Assembly (NCBI GenBank): GCA_008729055.1
Contig: SDUX01000008.1
Span: 5,481,756 to 5,545,755 of the forward strand
Direction of reading: 5' to 3'
From: Pyropia haitanensis
Taxonomy: Eukaryota; Rhodophyta; Bangiophyceae; Bangiales; Bangiaceae
DNA length: 64,000 nucleotides
Translations under genes and position numbers: made by a program
Notes under the pieces: generated by a model
What the model saw: the letters and a program-made list of their open reading frames with translations, nothing else
Databases searched by the model: none
Told to the model about the DNA's origin: nothing
Part shown: in pieces, positions 46,630 to 56,695 of the stretch
Layout of the letters: each line of letters begins with the position of its first letter
Numbering within the stretch: the stretch's first letter is position 1

Positions 46630-46827
46630 ATGGGTTGCTGCTGCTCCAAGGGAGGGGACCGCGTCCGTGGTGTTGGCGGATCCCTCTCGGGGCAGCCAGC
46701 TGCCTCGTACACCCCAGTCGTCACCCTCGGCGCTGTGGTGCTTAAATCGAGGTTCAGGAAAGCCTGTTTTGACCTGCACCACAGCGCGGGTCTGGACCTT
46801 GCGAATGTTTCTTCCCACAAGTCGTGA
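46630..46827 (+). CDS. Candidate small N-terminally acylated protein
   Basis: A 65-residue frame begins MGCCCSKGGDRVRG. Gly2 with Ser6, followed by three cysteines, fits the N-myristoylation plus palmitoylation signal of peripheral membrane proteins. The rest (SYTPVVTLGAVVLKSRFRK...) has ordinary composition. The start context (aacgaaATGGGT) is acceptable. It could be a first exon or a complete short protein, or chance: only the N-terminal motif supports it. It lies 300 bases upstream of CSN2 on the same strand. Confidence 0.35.
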   Translation: MGCCCSKGGDRVRGVGGSLSGQPAASYTPVVTLGAVVLKSRFRKACFDLHHSAGLDLANVSSHKS

Positions 46828-47125
46828 CTTGCACGCTGGCATTTGTTGTGTGTTCTTCACTTTGTGCACTATTTCGCAAGGTTTTCCCAAAAGAGCTCGA
46901 CTCTACACGTCATGCTTGCCAACGCCTCTTCCGTGCATCAGCCGGGAACTCTGTCGAACCTTGTCTATCTCCGCGGCGCTGCCCATCGAGTCCAGTGGCG
47001 CTGCCCATCGAGTCCAGTGTGCCTGGTGTACCACACCCATCTGTTGCATCCACCTGTAGCAAACCGCTTCCATTTCCACTTGTTCGACTGCCTCGTTTCT
47101 GGCCGTGTGGATCATCGCGGGCACC

Positions 47126-48448
47126 ATGTCGGACATGGAGGAGGAGGACTACGGCTTTGAGTACGAGACGGACGACGATGAAGAGGAGGATGTCGCCATT
47201 GAGAACGCCTACTACGCTGCCAAGGGCTTGCTGCACACCGACCCCGCGGCGGCGCTGTCTGGTTTTGAAAGCGTCATCGAGCTGGAGGGCGTCCCCGGCG
47301 GGTGGGGCTTCAAAGCCTTGAAGCAGATTGTCAAGCTCCACTTTCGGCAAGGCAATTACTCGGCCATGTTGACCCGTTACTCGGAACTGCTTGGCTACAT
47401 CCGCTCAGCTGTCACCCGCAACGTGTCGGAGAAAGTCATCAACAGCATCCTGGACTACGTCTCCACCGCTCAGTCGGCCCAGCAAGTGGATTTGCTGCAC
47501 TCCTTTTACGAGACGACCCTCCGTGCGCTGGCGCAGGCGTCCAACGAGCGCCTCTGGTTCAAGACCAACCTCAAGTTGGGCAAGCTGTGGTTTGACGGTG
47601 GGCAGTATGGGCGGCTCGCCAAGGTGCTCAAGGAGCTCCACCGTAGCTGCATTGGTGAGGACGGTCAGGACGACCAGAAGAAGGGCACCCAACTGCTCGA
47701 GGTGTTTGCGCTAGAGATCCAGCTGTACACGGCCACGAAGAACAACAAGAGGCTCAAGACGCTGTACGAACGGGCGTTGACGGTCAAGTCGGCCATCCCC
47801 CACCCGCGGATCATGGGCGTCATCCGCGAGTGCGGCGGTAAGATGCGGATGCGCCAGCGCGAGTACGAGGCGGCCCAGTCCGACTTTTTCGAAGCGTTTA
47901 AGAACTATGACGAGGCGGGGGTTGGCAAGCGCATCGCCTGCCTCAAATACTTGGTGCTGGCCAACATGCTGGCCGTGTCGGACATTGACCCGTTTGACTC
48001 GCCCGAGGCCAAGCCCTACACCTCCAACCCCGAGATTGTGAGCATGACGGCCCTGCGGGCGGCCTACTCCTCCAAGGACATTGGCGAGTTTGAGCGCATT
48101 CTCGCCACCCACCACGAGTCCATCATGGGCGACGCGTTTGTCGCGGACCACCTGGCCGAGCTCCTCCGCACCGTCCGTACGCAGGTGCTGCTGCGGCTGC
48201 TGGTCGGCTACACCCGCATGGGCCTGCCCTACGCGTCGAAGCGGCTCAATGTGCCCGAGGAGGAGCTGGAAGCGCTCCTGGTGGGCCTCATTCTGGATGG
48301 CAAAGTCAATGGAAAGATTGACCAGGTGCGGCGGGAGGTTGTGCTGGAGGGGGAGGGCGCTTGGGACGCCAAGTACAAGGCCATCGAGGCGTGGGGGGAG
48401 CGGGTGGTGGAGCTGCAGGCAGCAGTCTCGGCGCAGTTGTCCGTGTGA
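47126..48448 (+). CDS. CSN2: COP9 signalosome complex subunit 2
   Basis: A 440-residue single-exon gene, close to the 443 residues of human CSN2. Start chosen at MSDMEEEDYGFEYE, which matches the family N-terminus, rather than a Met 21 bases upstream. An acidic N-terminus is followed by WGFKALKQIVKLHFRQGNYS, YIRSAVTRNVSEKVINSILD, RLWFKTNLKLGKLWFD, KKGTQLLEVFALEIQLYT, KSAIPHPRIMGVIRECGGKM, YDEAGVGKRIACLKYLVLAN and a C-terminal PCI domain (about residues 290-410) including LDGKVNGKIDQV. CSN2 is a scaffold subunit of the COP9 signalosome, which removes NEDD8 from cullins and so tunes cullin-RING ubiquitin ligases in nucleus and cytosol. No key segment is missing. Confidence 0.97.
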   Translation: MSDMEEEDYGFEYETDDDEEEDVAIENAYYAAKGLLHTDPAAALSGFESVIELEGVPGGWGFKALKQIVKLHFRQGNYSAMLTRYSELLGYIRSAVTRNVSEKVINSILDYVSTAQSAQQVDLLHSFYETTLRALAQASNERLWFKTNLKLGKLWFDGGQYGRLAKVLKELHRSCIGEDGQDDQKKGTQLLEVFALEIQLYTATKNNKRLKTLYERALTVKSAIPHPRIMGVIRECGGKMRMRQREYEAAQSDFFEAFKNYDEAGVGKRIACLKYLVLANMLAVSDIDPFDSPEAKPYTSNPEIVSMTALRAAYSSKDIGEFERILATHHESIMGDAFVADHLAELLRTVRTQVLLRLLVGYTRMGLPYASKRLNVPEEELEALLVGLILDGKVNGKIDQVRREVVLEGEGAWDAKYKAIEAWGERVVELQAAVSAQLSV

Positions 48449-49007
48449 CCCGGCTATCAGCTGGCGTGGTGGACGGGCGTGGACCGGCGTGGACTGGCGT
48501 GTGTTGGTGTGTCTCACTGGCGTCCGGTGTGGGAAGGCAGCGCAGGGGTCTCGGGGCGGTTGGCGGCGACGGGTCTTGGTGCCAATCCATGTGGGCGCGC
48601 GTCGCCCCGGTCTCCGTACCTGCCCAAGTGCCGCTGCCATCGTTACCGCTACCATGTTTCTCGCTTCCTACTCATGTGAGAGCCGGGGACGCACGTGGCG
48701 TTATGCGGTACGCCCACCACTAGTCTCCTCTTCCCTTTCAACCGTCAGCCGCGGACCACAGTCTTCAATCGTGGGCGTACTACGGTGCTTACCACATGCA
48801 CATACAAGCAGAGTTGCCGCACACGTGCTGTTCACTCCGCTACTAGAGTAAATGCATGCCGAGTGTGTCATAGCCCCCAAGATTGGCTGTTTCCTCATGA
48901 ATGGGGCGTCCTCCTAGGTTGGTGATGCAGCAGGACGGAACCGGCCGGGTACTGGAGCAAGAACGCTCCTCTCCACTGACCCCTCTGCCCCTCAATCTGC
49001 CGTGTGC
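48449..49007. other. Gap between convergent CSN2 and OTC genes
   Basis: 3' flanks of both genes; no further feature recognised. Confidence 0.5.
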
Positions 49008-50159
49008 TTAGGCGTCCAACGTGTCGCACAGGCCCATGCAGTGCAGGATAATCGCGTTCTGTGCGTGCATGCGGTTGCCCGCCTGCTGAAACACTACGGA
49101 CGCGGCGGACTCCATCACTTCGTCCGTCACCTCCCGACCCCGTTCTGCAGGCAGGCAATGGAGGAAGAGGGTGTCGGGCTTGCCCGTCGCGGCCATCATG
49201 GCCGAGTCGACGGTGAAGCCCTTGAAGGCGCGCTCCCGTGCCTCCACCTCGTCCTTTTGGCCCATGCTGGCCCACACGTCAGTGTAGATCACGTCGGCAC
49301 CAACGACCGCCTCCATCGGGTCGTGGCTGATGGTGACCGTGCTGAGGCCCGCCGCCCGCGTTGCGGCCACCGCCTCGGGGAGGGGTTCGTAGCCCGGCGG
49401 GCACGCGCACACAAAGTCGATCGGCAGCACCGCCGCGAGCTCCAGCCACGAGTGCACCATGTTGTTTCCGTCACCCACGTAGACCACCTTGGCACCGTCC
49501 ACAGACCCGCGACACTCGACAATGGTGAGCGCGTCCGCCAGCAGCTGGCACGGGTGGTTGTAGTCGGTGAGCCCATTGATGACGGGCACCGTGGAGGCGG
49601 CCGCCAGCTCCAGCAGCTGATCGTGGCCAAACAGACGCGCCATGATGAGGTTGTTGAAGCGCGACAGCACCCGCGCCACGTCCTTTGGCGACTCGCGGGT
49701 GCCGACGCCAACCTCGGGGCCCAACACCACCGCGTGGCCACCCATCATAAAGGCGCCCGTCTCAAAGCTCACCCGTGTCCGCGCCGACGCCTTGGCAAAG
49801 AGTAGAGCCAGGGTCTTTTTGGCCAGCGGCGAATAGTCCGCGTCGCCCTCAATGCGCTTCCTCAGGGTGGCGGCGGTGGCCAGCACGAGCCGCAGCTCCT
49901 CGGTGGTGAGATCATCGACGCGGAGAAAGTGGCGCTGGCCAGCAGGGAGACCCGACGAGAGCGTTGACGTCAGGGGGTAGAGGGGGGCGGTCGCGTCGGC
50001 CGCGGGAGGCGCGGCGGACGCCACCAGCGTGGCTGCGCGGCGGCGGGGCGAGAGCGAAGCGGCTGCAACCCCAGCCGGGCGCGACGAGGTTGTCGCCAGG
50101 GGAGTTCCGGCCCAGACAGATGCGCACAGCGAAGGGAGAGGAGTCGCCACGAATGCCAT
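49008..50159 (-). CDS. OTC: Ornithine carbamoyltransferase, plastid-targeted
   Basis: A 383-residue protein that joins carbamoyl phosphate and ornithine to form citrulline in arginine synthesis. Start chosen at caccATGGCA (50159). An Ala/Ser/Arg-rich leader, MAFVATPLPSLCASVWAG up to about residue 55, fits a plastid transit peptide. The enzyme follows: HFLRVDDLTTEELRLVL, the carbamoyl-phosphate loop as SARTRVSFE, GTRESPKDVARVLSRFNN, the HPCQ motif in DYNHPCQLLADALT, GDGNNMVHSWLELA, SMGQKDE, and the ornithine-binding FLHCLPAERG. The canonical loop is STRTR; here Ala replaces the first Thr, while Ser, both Arg and the second Thr remain. Single exon, convergent with CSN2. Confidence 0.96.
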   Translation of the reverse strand: MAFVATPLPSLCASVWAGTPLATTSSRPAGVAAASLSPRRRAATLVASAAPPAADATAPLYPLTSTLSSGLPAGQRHFLRVDDLTTEELRLVLATAATLRKRIEGDADYSPLAKKTLALLFAKASARTRVSFETGAFMMGGHAVVLGPEVGVGTRESPKDVARVLSRFNNLIMARLFGHDQLLELAAASTVPVINGLTDYNHPCQLLADALTIVECRGSVDGAKVVYVGDGNNMVHSWLELAAVLPIDFVCACPPGYEPLPEAVAATRAAGLSTVTISHDPMEAVVGADVIYTDVWASMGQKDEVEARERAFKGFTVDSAMMAATGKPDTLFLHCLPAERGREVTDEVMESAASVVFQQAGNRMHAQNAIILHCMGLCDTLDA

Positions 50160-50662
50160 GGTGAGGGGTTGAGGGGACAACAGTTGTGTACGACGGAAAT
50201 GGGGGCGTAGGGCATGCACGCACGGAGTCAAGAGAAACACCCTCACGGCGATAGGGGCGGCAGATGGTCAAGGAGATTGGATCACAAGAGGGACAAGATC
50301 CAGGACACACAGTTAACTATTCCACTTACGACGTTACATCGTTGACTTCTGTATCTATTTACTGCAACTTTGTGCTTCAGACGCAAGACTGGAGCGGTAA
50401 ACGACTGAGTGCTACCAGAGGTAAATTGAATGGAATTCGCTTTTTTCTTAATTCTGTTTGTGCTTTCCTTCCCGGCTGTGGTCGCGGCAGCCTTTTGCCA
50501 CCGTCGACGTCGATACCGCGGCTGTGGTCAAGCCCGTGGACTCCGCCAGAAAGGCGTATGCAACACCGTTGTGTGAAGAAGAGGGCGGGATCTCAAGTTG
50601 AATGACTTACTCGCAGGACAACTTCTTTCCCGGCCCTCTTTCCAGGCTCAGGTTGGTTGGTA
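50160..50662. other. OTC upstream region
   Basis: Probable promoter and leader of OTC on the minus strand, then sequence up to the left end of the TA-flanked element. No clear TATA box seen. Confidence 0.45.
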
Positions 50663-51059
50663 CAGCCGCTCTCCGAAAAACTGTGCACTCACAAGAGCCA
50701 CCAACAAGAGCCAAAGATTGAAAGATCAGGACCACGTGGCTCGGACTCGCTCAAAATGACCACAAACACGTCAGAAAATTGACCATTGCAAAAAAAAACG
50801 GACAAATCACGAGACCCGCAACCAAAAGTGATTGGTTCACGCCAGTGCGTACAGCCGTCAGAAATGCTCGCACGAGCTGAACCGACGCCATCACAGTCCG
50901 GCGGCGAGACGGCACAACCGCTCTCACTCGCAGAGACAGGAGAATCACCAATCGCATTGACCAACAGCGTGCTGAGTCCGCATGACAGTAGAAATGCCCC
51001 GTCAGATCGGGCGCCGACCGGCCCACCATCCCATCCTATTGGGCGGACGACGAACGCGC

Positions 51060-51745
51060 GACAGGATCGTGGACAAGGCCTGGCGGCAAGTGATGCTTGA
51101 CGGCAAATCTGTTGGATTCGGGCGCCTGTCGACGACACGCAGAACTGAAAGCGGGCCACAGGGCGATCGCGTTGCCAACGGGCCGTGACAAAGCCAGGCG
51201 CATGTACCGCGGCAATTTTCGGCACATCTCCGATGTCTTTTGGGGCCATCTCGCATTCCATAGTGGAGTAATCTAGATTGGACCAAGTTGACGATTCTAT
51301 TGCATCGAACGCAGCGATAGGATCAGTTCTCGTGCCCTCAAACGCGCTGATCGCTCGTCTCAGATGCCGACCGTTGCCGCCAGAGCCATTCTCAGCCCCA
51401 CACCGAGTGGCGGTTGGGATCTGGAATGGTCGCCTGTTACTCAATTGAACTCAGGCGACCTCATTTCAACTGGCGCTGCACACCCCTCGCTGGTCAACTC
51501 CGCCCGTCCATTTGATTTTGCGATCTCGCGATTCGTGATCGCCGTCGTCGCCACCGTCGTCGTCACTCAATACACATTTATCATTAGAGCTTCGTAAACG
51601 TCCCGTACCGCTGTCGTTAACCAGTAGAGTCAATTGGAAATATGATGCCAAACTTTCGATCCCGACGGATGGCAAGTGGCTGGTGCTGGAATGGGAAGGT
51701 CGCGATCGCTGGTGCGAGGTGGGGCGTTCGATAATGTACGCCGCG
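51060..51745 (+). repeat. Left arm of an internal inverted repeat
   Basis: Closely matches the reverse complement of 52175-52865. Shared sequences include the segment at 51364-51560, which encodes identical peptides on opposite strands in the two arms, the gacgacgacggtggcgacga stretch and the cagtagagtcaattgg block. The centre (51746-52174) is unique. Confidence 0.8.
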
Positions 51746-52174
51746 CCAGTTGCTGCCCGTTTTGTCACAAATCTGTTTTTGGCTTTTGCAAGGGAGGGAC
51801 TTGGAGCGCGATCCATGGCTTGGAGCCCTTGTGGCCATCGGAGGTTCTCCCGGGGCTATTGCTGCGACGGACTGGGTCCAAGGTATTTGTACAGACGATG
51901 TCCTTCAGCAGGTTGCGTTGTTTTTTTCATGCTGACCTGCGTCGTTAAGCACATTACTGGACGAGCGCTCGGATGTTTCAACGGTTCTTCAACGGTCGAA
52001 GGTCAGATCAACCGCACGTGTTATCACCATGTCACGGAGAGAGCTACGCTGGCACCACTTCCAAGCCATTGCTGCAGCAGCAACACGTCATTGACAAAAA
52101 GATGATCTCAGCAACGCAAAAACAAAGGGTTATTTACGGCGTACGCAGTGACAGTCAAACTCACAAACAAAAAC

Positions 52175-52865
52175 AGTCGATCGCGCATAATATCAAACGA
52201 CCCACCTCGCACCAGCGATCGCAATTCTTCCCATTCCAGCACCAGCCACTTGCCATCCGTCGGGATCGAAAGTTTGGCATCATATCTCCAATTGACTCTA
52301 CTGGTTAACGACAGCGGTACGGGACGTTTACGAAGCTCCAATATTAAGTGTCTATCGAGTGACGACGACGGTGGCGACGACGGCGATCACGAATCGCGAG
52401 ATCGCAAAATCAAATGGACGGGCGGAGTTGACCAGCGAGGGGTGTGCAGCGCCAGTTGAAATGAGGTCGCCTGAGTTCAATTGAGTAACAGGCGACCATT
52501 CCAGATCCCAACCGCCACTCGGTGTGGGGCTGAGAATGGCTCTGGCGGCAACGGTCGGCACCTGAGACGAGCGATCAGCGCGTTTGAGGGCACGAGAACG
52601 GATCCTATCGCTGCGTTCGATGCAATAGGTTCGTCAAAATTGGTCCAATCTAGATTACTCCACTAAGGAATGCGAGATTGCGCCGAAAGACATCGGAGAT
52701 GTGCCGAAAATTGCCGCGGTACATGCGCCTGGTTGAGTCACGGCCCGATGGCAACGCGATCGCCCTGTGGCCCGCTTGCAGCTCTGCGTGTCGTCGACTG
52801 GCGCCCGAATCCAACAGATTTGCCGTCAAGCATCACTTGCCGCCAGGCCTTGTCCACGGTTCTGG
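52175..52865 (-). repeat. Right arm of the internal inverted repeat
   Basis: Partner of 51060-51745. Point differences and small gaps show the arms have diverged modestly. The pair could form a long hairpin transcript or reflect two head-to-head copies of one sequence inside the larger TA-flanked element. Confidence 0.8.
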
Positions 52866-53887
52866 CGCATGGTCGTCGCCGATCCAGTCAGATTGGAATG
52901 TGGCCCGTCCCGTATCTGATATCCCGGAGTCCGGCCGTCTTATCTGGCCGACAGTAGATATTCCGCGTGTGCGCGCTTGCACGCGTTGTGTCCCCGCAGT
53001 CTGGGTGAGGCGTTTCACACGAGAAGGAAGGCAGTGTTATTGGCACGCTAGATTTGTTGCGATTGCGTAGTTGACGGATCCGACCAATCACATTCGGATT
53101 TTTCAGGCGGATCCTGGATCCACAGTGGCACGGTGGGGACGGCAATGACACATGCGTCGGGTTGCATCGTTTCAGCAGGCTTTAGGCTAGCACACTGGGT
53201 GTCGATCTATTTTGGGAGGGCCCCATGAGGTGCGCATCCCAGTCCAATTTCAGGCCGCCCTGCATGGCTCGGCGAAAGTCATGGAGATTTTGAGCGGTCG
53301 TCGGTCGGCTTCTTGCTTCTGGTGGCCTTTTCTTAGGGATGGCCCGTCAGGGCGTCTGTGAGAGGGGATCTTGTTGGCGTCTTCTTGAGGACTGTTTCAA
53401 CAAGACGCCACCAGACTGGGCCCTCATTGGCCAGCCGGCACCTTCTCAAGAAGAGCCATCCCCCTGAACTCGGACGTCCAATGAGAAAAAGACGGGGCTG
53501 GCTCTTGTTGGCGTCTTGTTGCGCCCGGGCAGTGAAGACGCCAGACACGCGGGCTTGCCACCCTCATGAGACGCTTTTTCGCTGAAGAGGTGCGCCACGG
53601 TTGCTAGAATGGGTGCCACGTCTGGAGGATTCCCCTCCATCGCGCCGATTTTGGTCAACCGTGGACAAGCGGAAACTTTTTGTCTGATTTTGCACTTGTG
53701 TCCGTCACGCACGACAGCTCGTTTAGCGCCGTACGGAGAGGTCCCCGGACAGCACGATTGAAACTTTTCCTGATGGAAGCTATCTTCTGGCCAAATAGCT
53801 CCGAAAAAAGAGGGTTCTTTCGGAAGCATCTTCCTGGCGTCTTGTTGCCGGCTCTCCTGAGTGCACAGTTTTTTTAGAGAACGGCTG

Positions 53888-54569
53888 TAACATTCGTTTC
53901 CTGTCACGTCGCTGACCTCTCATTGGCTAGATCTAACCGAGTTCAGCTGGTGTTCAGTCCCGATGAAAGGCGTTGGTCCAGGCGCGTCCCCATTCTGAAA
54001 AAGCATTGGTGCCAGTCCGAACCAACCCCATCCGGCGAAACGAATATGTTTTTCACGTAACACAACTGGATGAATCAGATTCATGATATATTGTCGCCGT
54101 TGGGGTCGCCGCTGTTGCCGTAGGACACCGACAAACCCCATTCTGCACATTCGCGCCAGATTCGCCAGTATTGCCTGCCACGTGTAGAAGTATGAGTTGG
54201 TCCTGACGTTGCTGGCTGCACTCTGACGACTGGGCAGGGAGGGATATGACTCGTTTTTTCACGTTGCACAGCTTTACTCATCGTGCTGTGGTATGCTTCT
54301 TTTGCTTCCCTCGCTTCGTTCTGGCCGACAATGCCTGCGTCGAGTTTCTTCTTTTGCAGGCATGGAGGGTCTGCAGGTCGCCGCCCTTGCGGCGCAAGCC
54401 CTCACCGCGGCAGCTGCTTTAGAAGCAACAGGCACTACGCACCCAGCTGCTCTCCTCCCTTCCGCCTTCCCCCCGACGGCGCGGTCCGCCTTCTGTTCCG
54501 CGACGTCCAGCCGCACCACCCTCAAGGCGGTCGCCCCCTTTCCCGTTCCCCGCCCTCGACCCTCCCGCC
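53888..54569. other. Intergenic, no gene recognised
   Basis: Moderate-GC sequence flanking the TA-flanked element. An alternative frame starting at 54361 (MEGLQVAALAAQALTAA) leads toward the candidate gene below and might be an earlier exon of it. Confidence 0.4.
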
Positions 54570-54959
54570 ATGGCGCTCCGGATGGCCCCCCGGATGCCGG
54601 CCACCCCGCGCCCCTCTTCCTCACCTGCCATTGCCCCTGGTGTGGCCCCGGAGAGGCCGGCCATGCACCGGTCGTCGGTGCGCTCGAGCCGTCGGCTCTC
54701 TGTTTCGAGGAGGGGAATCCATGTACCTGCGCGCGGGGAGCGCACGGTGCCCGCGCTCGGCCGCGTCATCCAGCACATCAACCTCGCTAAGGGGCGCCAC
54801 CTGGGCAGCACGCTTGCCGATTGCAACAAGCTCAATGCCCGCACATGGCGAGCATGTCGGGGGCTGGACCGGATGCGCTCCCTGACTAAGCAGGCGCAAG
54901 AAAACCTGATGCGCGCAGTGGTGTATTTAGACGCCGAGCAGCCGTTTCTCCAGCGTTGA
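54570..54959 (+). CDS. Small basic protein, unknown function
   Basis: A 129-residue frame with a strong start (cgccATGGCG). The N-terminal half is basic and Pro/Ser/Arg-rich (MALRMAPRMPATP...). The C-terminal half has balanced composition and helical pattern: RTVPALGRVIQHINLAKGRH, LADCNKLNARTWRACRGLDR, SLTKQAQENLMRAVVYLDAE, ending QPFLQR. A basic leader before a structured part could be organelle targeting. No family recognised. A second overlapping frame (54361-54790) may be spliced to it. Confidence 0.42.
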   Translation: MALRMAPRMPATPRPSSSPAIAPGVAPERPAMHRSSVRSSRRLSVSRRGIHVPARGERTVPALGRVIQHINLAKGRHLGSTLADCNKLNARTWRACRGLDRMRSLTKQAQENLMRAVVYLDAEQPFLQR

Positions 54960-55576
54960 GTGCGTATTTGGGGGGCGTGCGCTTTGATAGCGCGCCATTA
55001 AGCGAGCGCCGTGCGCAGCCTGAATGCCGAAACTGAGGGAAGTGGGAGAATGGCGCCACTTGCTGGGGGATCAGGACAAGAGGTTGTTCGTCGAGAGGAT
55101 CCTCGTGAGGATGAAAGGGGGTCATTGAACGACCAGGACGCGTTTCTTCGTAATCTATCTCAATGTTAATTTAAGGCAACTGCCAAGCTCAAGTGGTTAT
55201 TTAACGATCGTCGAATATTTGTCATAAAATTTATTCAAAAGACTAGCGCGCTATTACGTTTGTATTGTGTTACACAAATATGCTTATCACATAAGTGGTA
55301 GTTATGTCCATCTTTTTAGTTTTTGCAATTGTTCCCTGTTGTGTCCGTTATTTCTTCAGGTTCATGGACGATGTCGAACTACGGATTGCACGGATGACCT
55401 GTTGTGCTGGCGCGGACGTCCTTGCTTGGATGTCCTCGCATCCCGAGAGCTGATCACCACCAATCAACGTCCCACGTATTCGGGGTTTTCCAACCCCATT
55501 ATCTGGGATCTGTCATTGAGAAACCCGCATATTTGGTTCTTCACGCAAAGACACCCGAATATGCGAGTTCTGTCGC
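54960..55576. other. AT-rich island and flank of the large inverted repeat
   Basis: From about 55140 to 55330 the sequence is strikingly AT-rich for this genome. No gene recognised. Confidence 0.5.
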
Positions 55577-56695
55577 GGCCCGTGAGGGGGGGTTGACTGC
55601 CCCAGCGAACGCAGGTTGTGTAACTGGCGAGCGCCGTCCCGATGGCCGACCGGCCCGGCGCGGCGGGCGGCCGTGCATCCTGCGGCGACGGATCCCAGCG
55701 TTCCCGCCTCGCCCATCGCCGCGCCCACCACAGCACGGCGCGTCAGCTGCAGCCGCGCCACCCCCCCCCTCCTCTCCCCCCCCCCGCGCCACTGTATGGG
55801 ATTGTGGCCGCGTGTGATCACAGAGACTGTCGCGGCATGTGTCGACGATTGGGACGGGCGTCGCGCTCGCGTCAAAGCGCGGGGGCGGGGGGTGGAACGT
55901 AGTGCCTGCGCGCCCGTCGCACCTGCGCCCCTCCCCCCGCGCCTCCCCTTTGTGCCCCTCATCGTGCCTCGTTCTGGTGAGGCCCCCACGTTCACACGGG
56001 AATCGGGCGGTGCTCACCACGACGCAGCCCCCCCCCCCACCTCTCACCTGCACGACGTGGTCAGCCGCTACCATTGGGCGCATCGCGCGAGTCCCTCGCT
56101 CTCCCGACTGGGGGTAGGGGGGGGGGGACGGTGGAGCGTCGGTGGCCCCCCGCTGCGATGCCAGCAGCGGCGGCGGTGGCCGCGTGCAACAGGTGCCACG
56201 ACAGGAACGGGGGACGGAGGTGGGGAAATCGCGTCACCCCGCCGCTGTCTGGGATGGCGGCCGCCACGCGACGGTTGGCCGCGCAGCCGTCGGCACGCCT
56301 GGGTGGAAGCACCGTCGTCGCGCGCAGAGGGGGACGCGACGGACCGCTGCGTCGTGGCTGCTGGGACGCGACATGCCCAGACGGGTGGCCCGCCTGTCCG
56401 CTGACCCCACCGTCCGGAGGGCAGCGCGTACGTTATCTCCACTGACGCGGCCGCCGATGGGCGGCCCCGTGGCGGCTGGTCGCGCGCGGTCGGCGGGTCC
56501 CCCGCTGGCGCCGCGGGACGCGGCGGTCGCGGCGGCGGGCAGAACGCCGCGACGCGCCGGCCCGCCGCCGTAGCTGCCGTGGCTAGCGGTGGGTGGGTCC
56601 ACTCAGGCGGCGGGTGCTGCCGCGCGTGTGCGTGCGCACCGCCGCCGTCGCCGGCGTGTCGGGGTTGTAGGAAGCGGAGAGGGGCGTCCCGCATC
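55577..56695 (+). repeat. Left arm of a 1.1-kb inverted repeat
   Basis: Nearly identical to the reverse complement of 60426-61592. The translated peptides of the two arms differ at about a dozen of 260 positions. Left boundary near cggcccgtg (55577), right boundary at the shared gcgtcccgcatc (ends 56695). Lacks 45 bases present in the right arm at 61108-61152. Long frames are open on both strands; none is a recognised protein. Confidence 0.85.

Larger units (their letters stand above)
50663..53887. mobile_element. TA-flanked TIR element, Tc1/mariner-like ends
   Basis: The left end starts CAGCCGCTCTCCG, AAAAACTGTGCACTCA, GAGCC, CAACAAGAG. The right end, read on the other strand, starts CAGCCGTTCTCTA, AAAAAACTGTGCACTCA, GAGCC, CAACAAGAC. 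These are about 50 bp of imperfect terminal inverted repeat. Both ends are bordered by TA (50661-50662 and 53888-53889), the target duplication of the Tc1/mariner superfamily. The 3225 bp inside are lower in GC than the host DNA and contain an internal pair of inverted arms. No DDE transposase motif was found in any frame, so it is non-autonomous, decayed or a composite. Confidence 0.72.

Noticed and set aside
50663..53887. Encoded transposase in the TA-flanked element
   Set aside because: Frames of 60-250 residues were read on both strands; none shows a DDE/D catalytic pattern or helix-turn-helix start.
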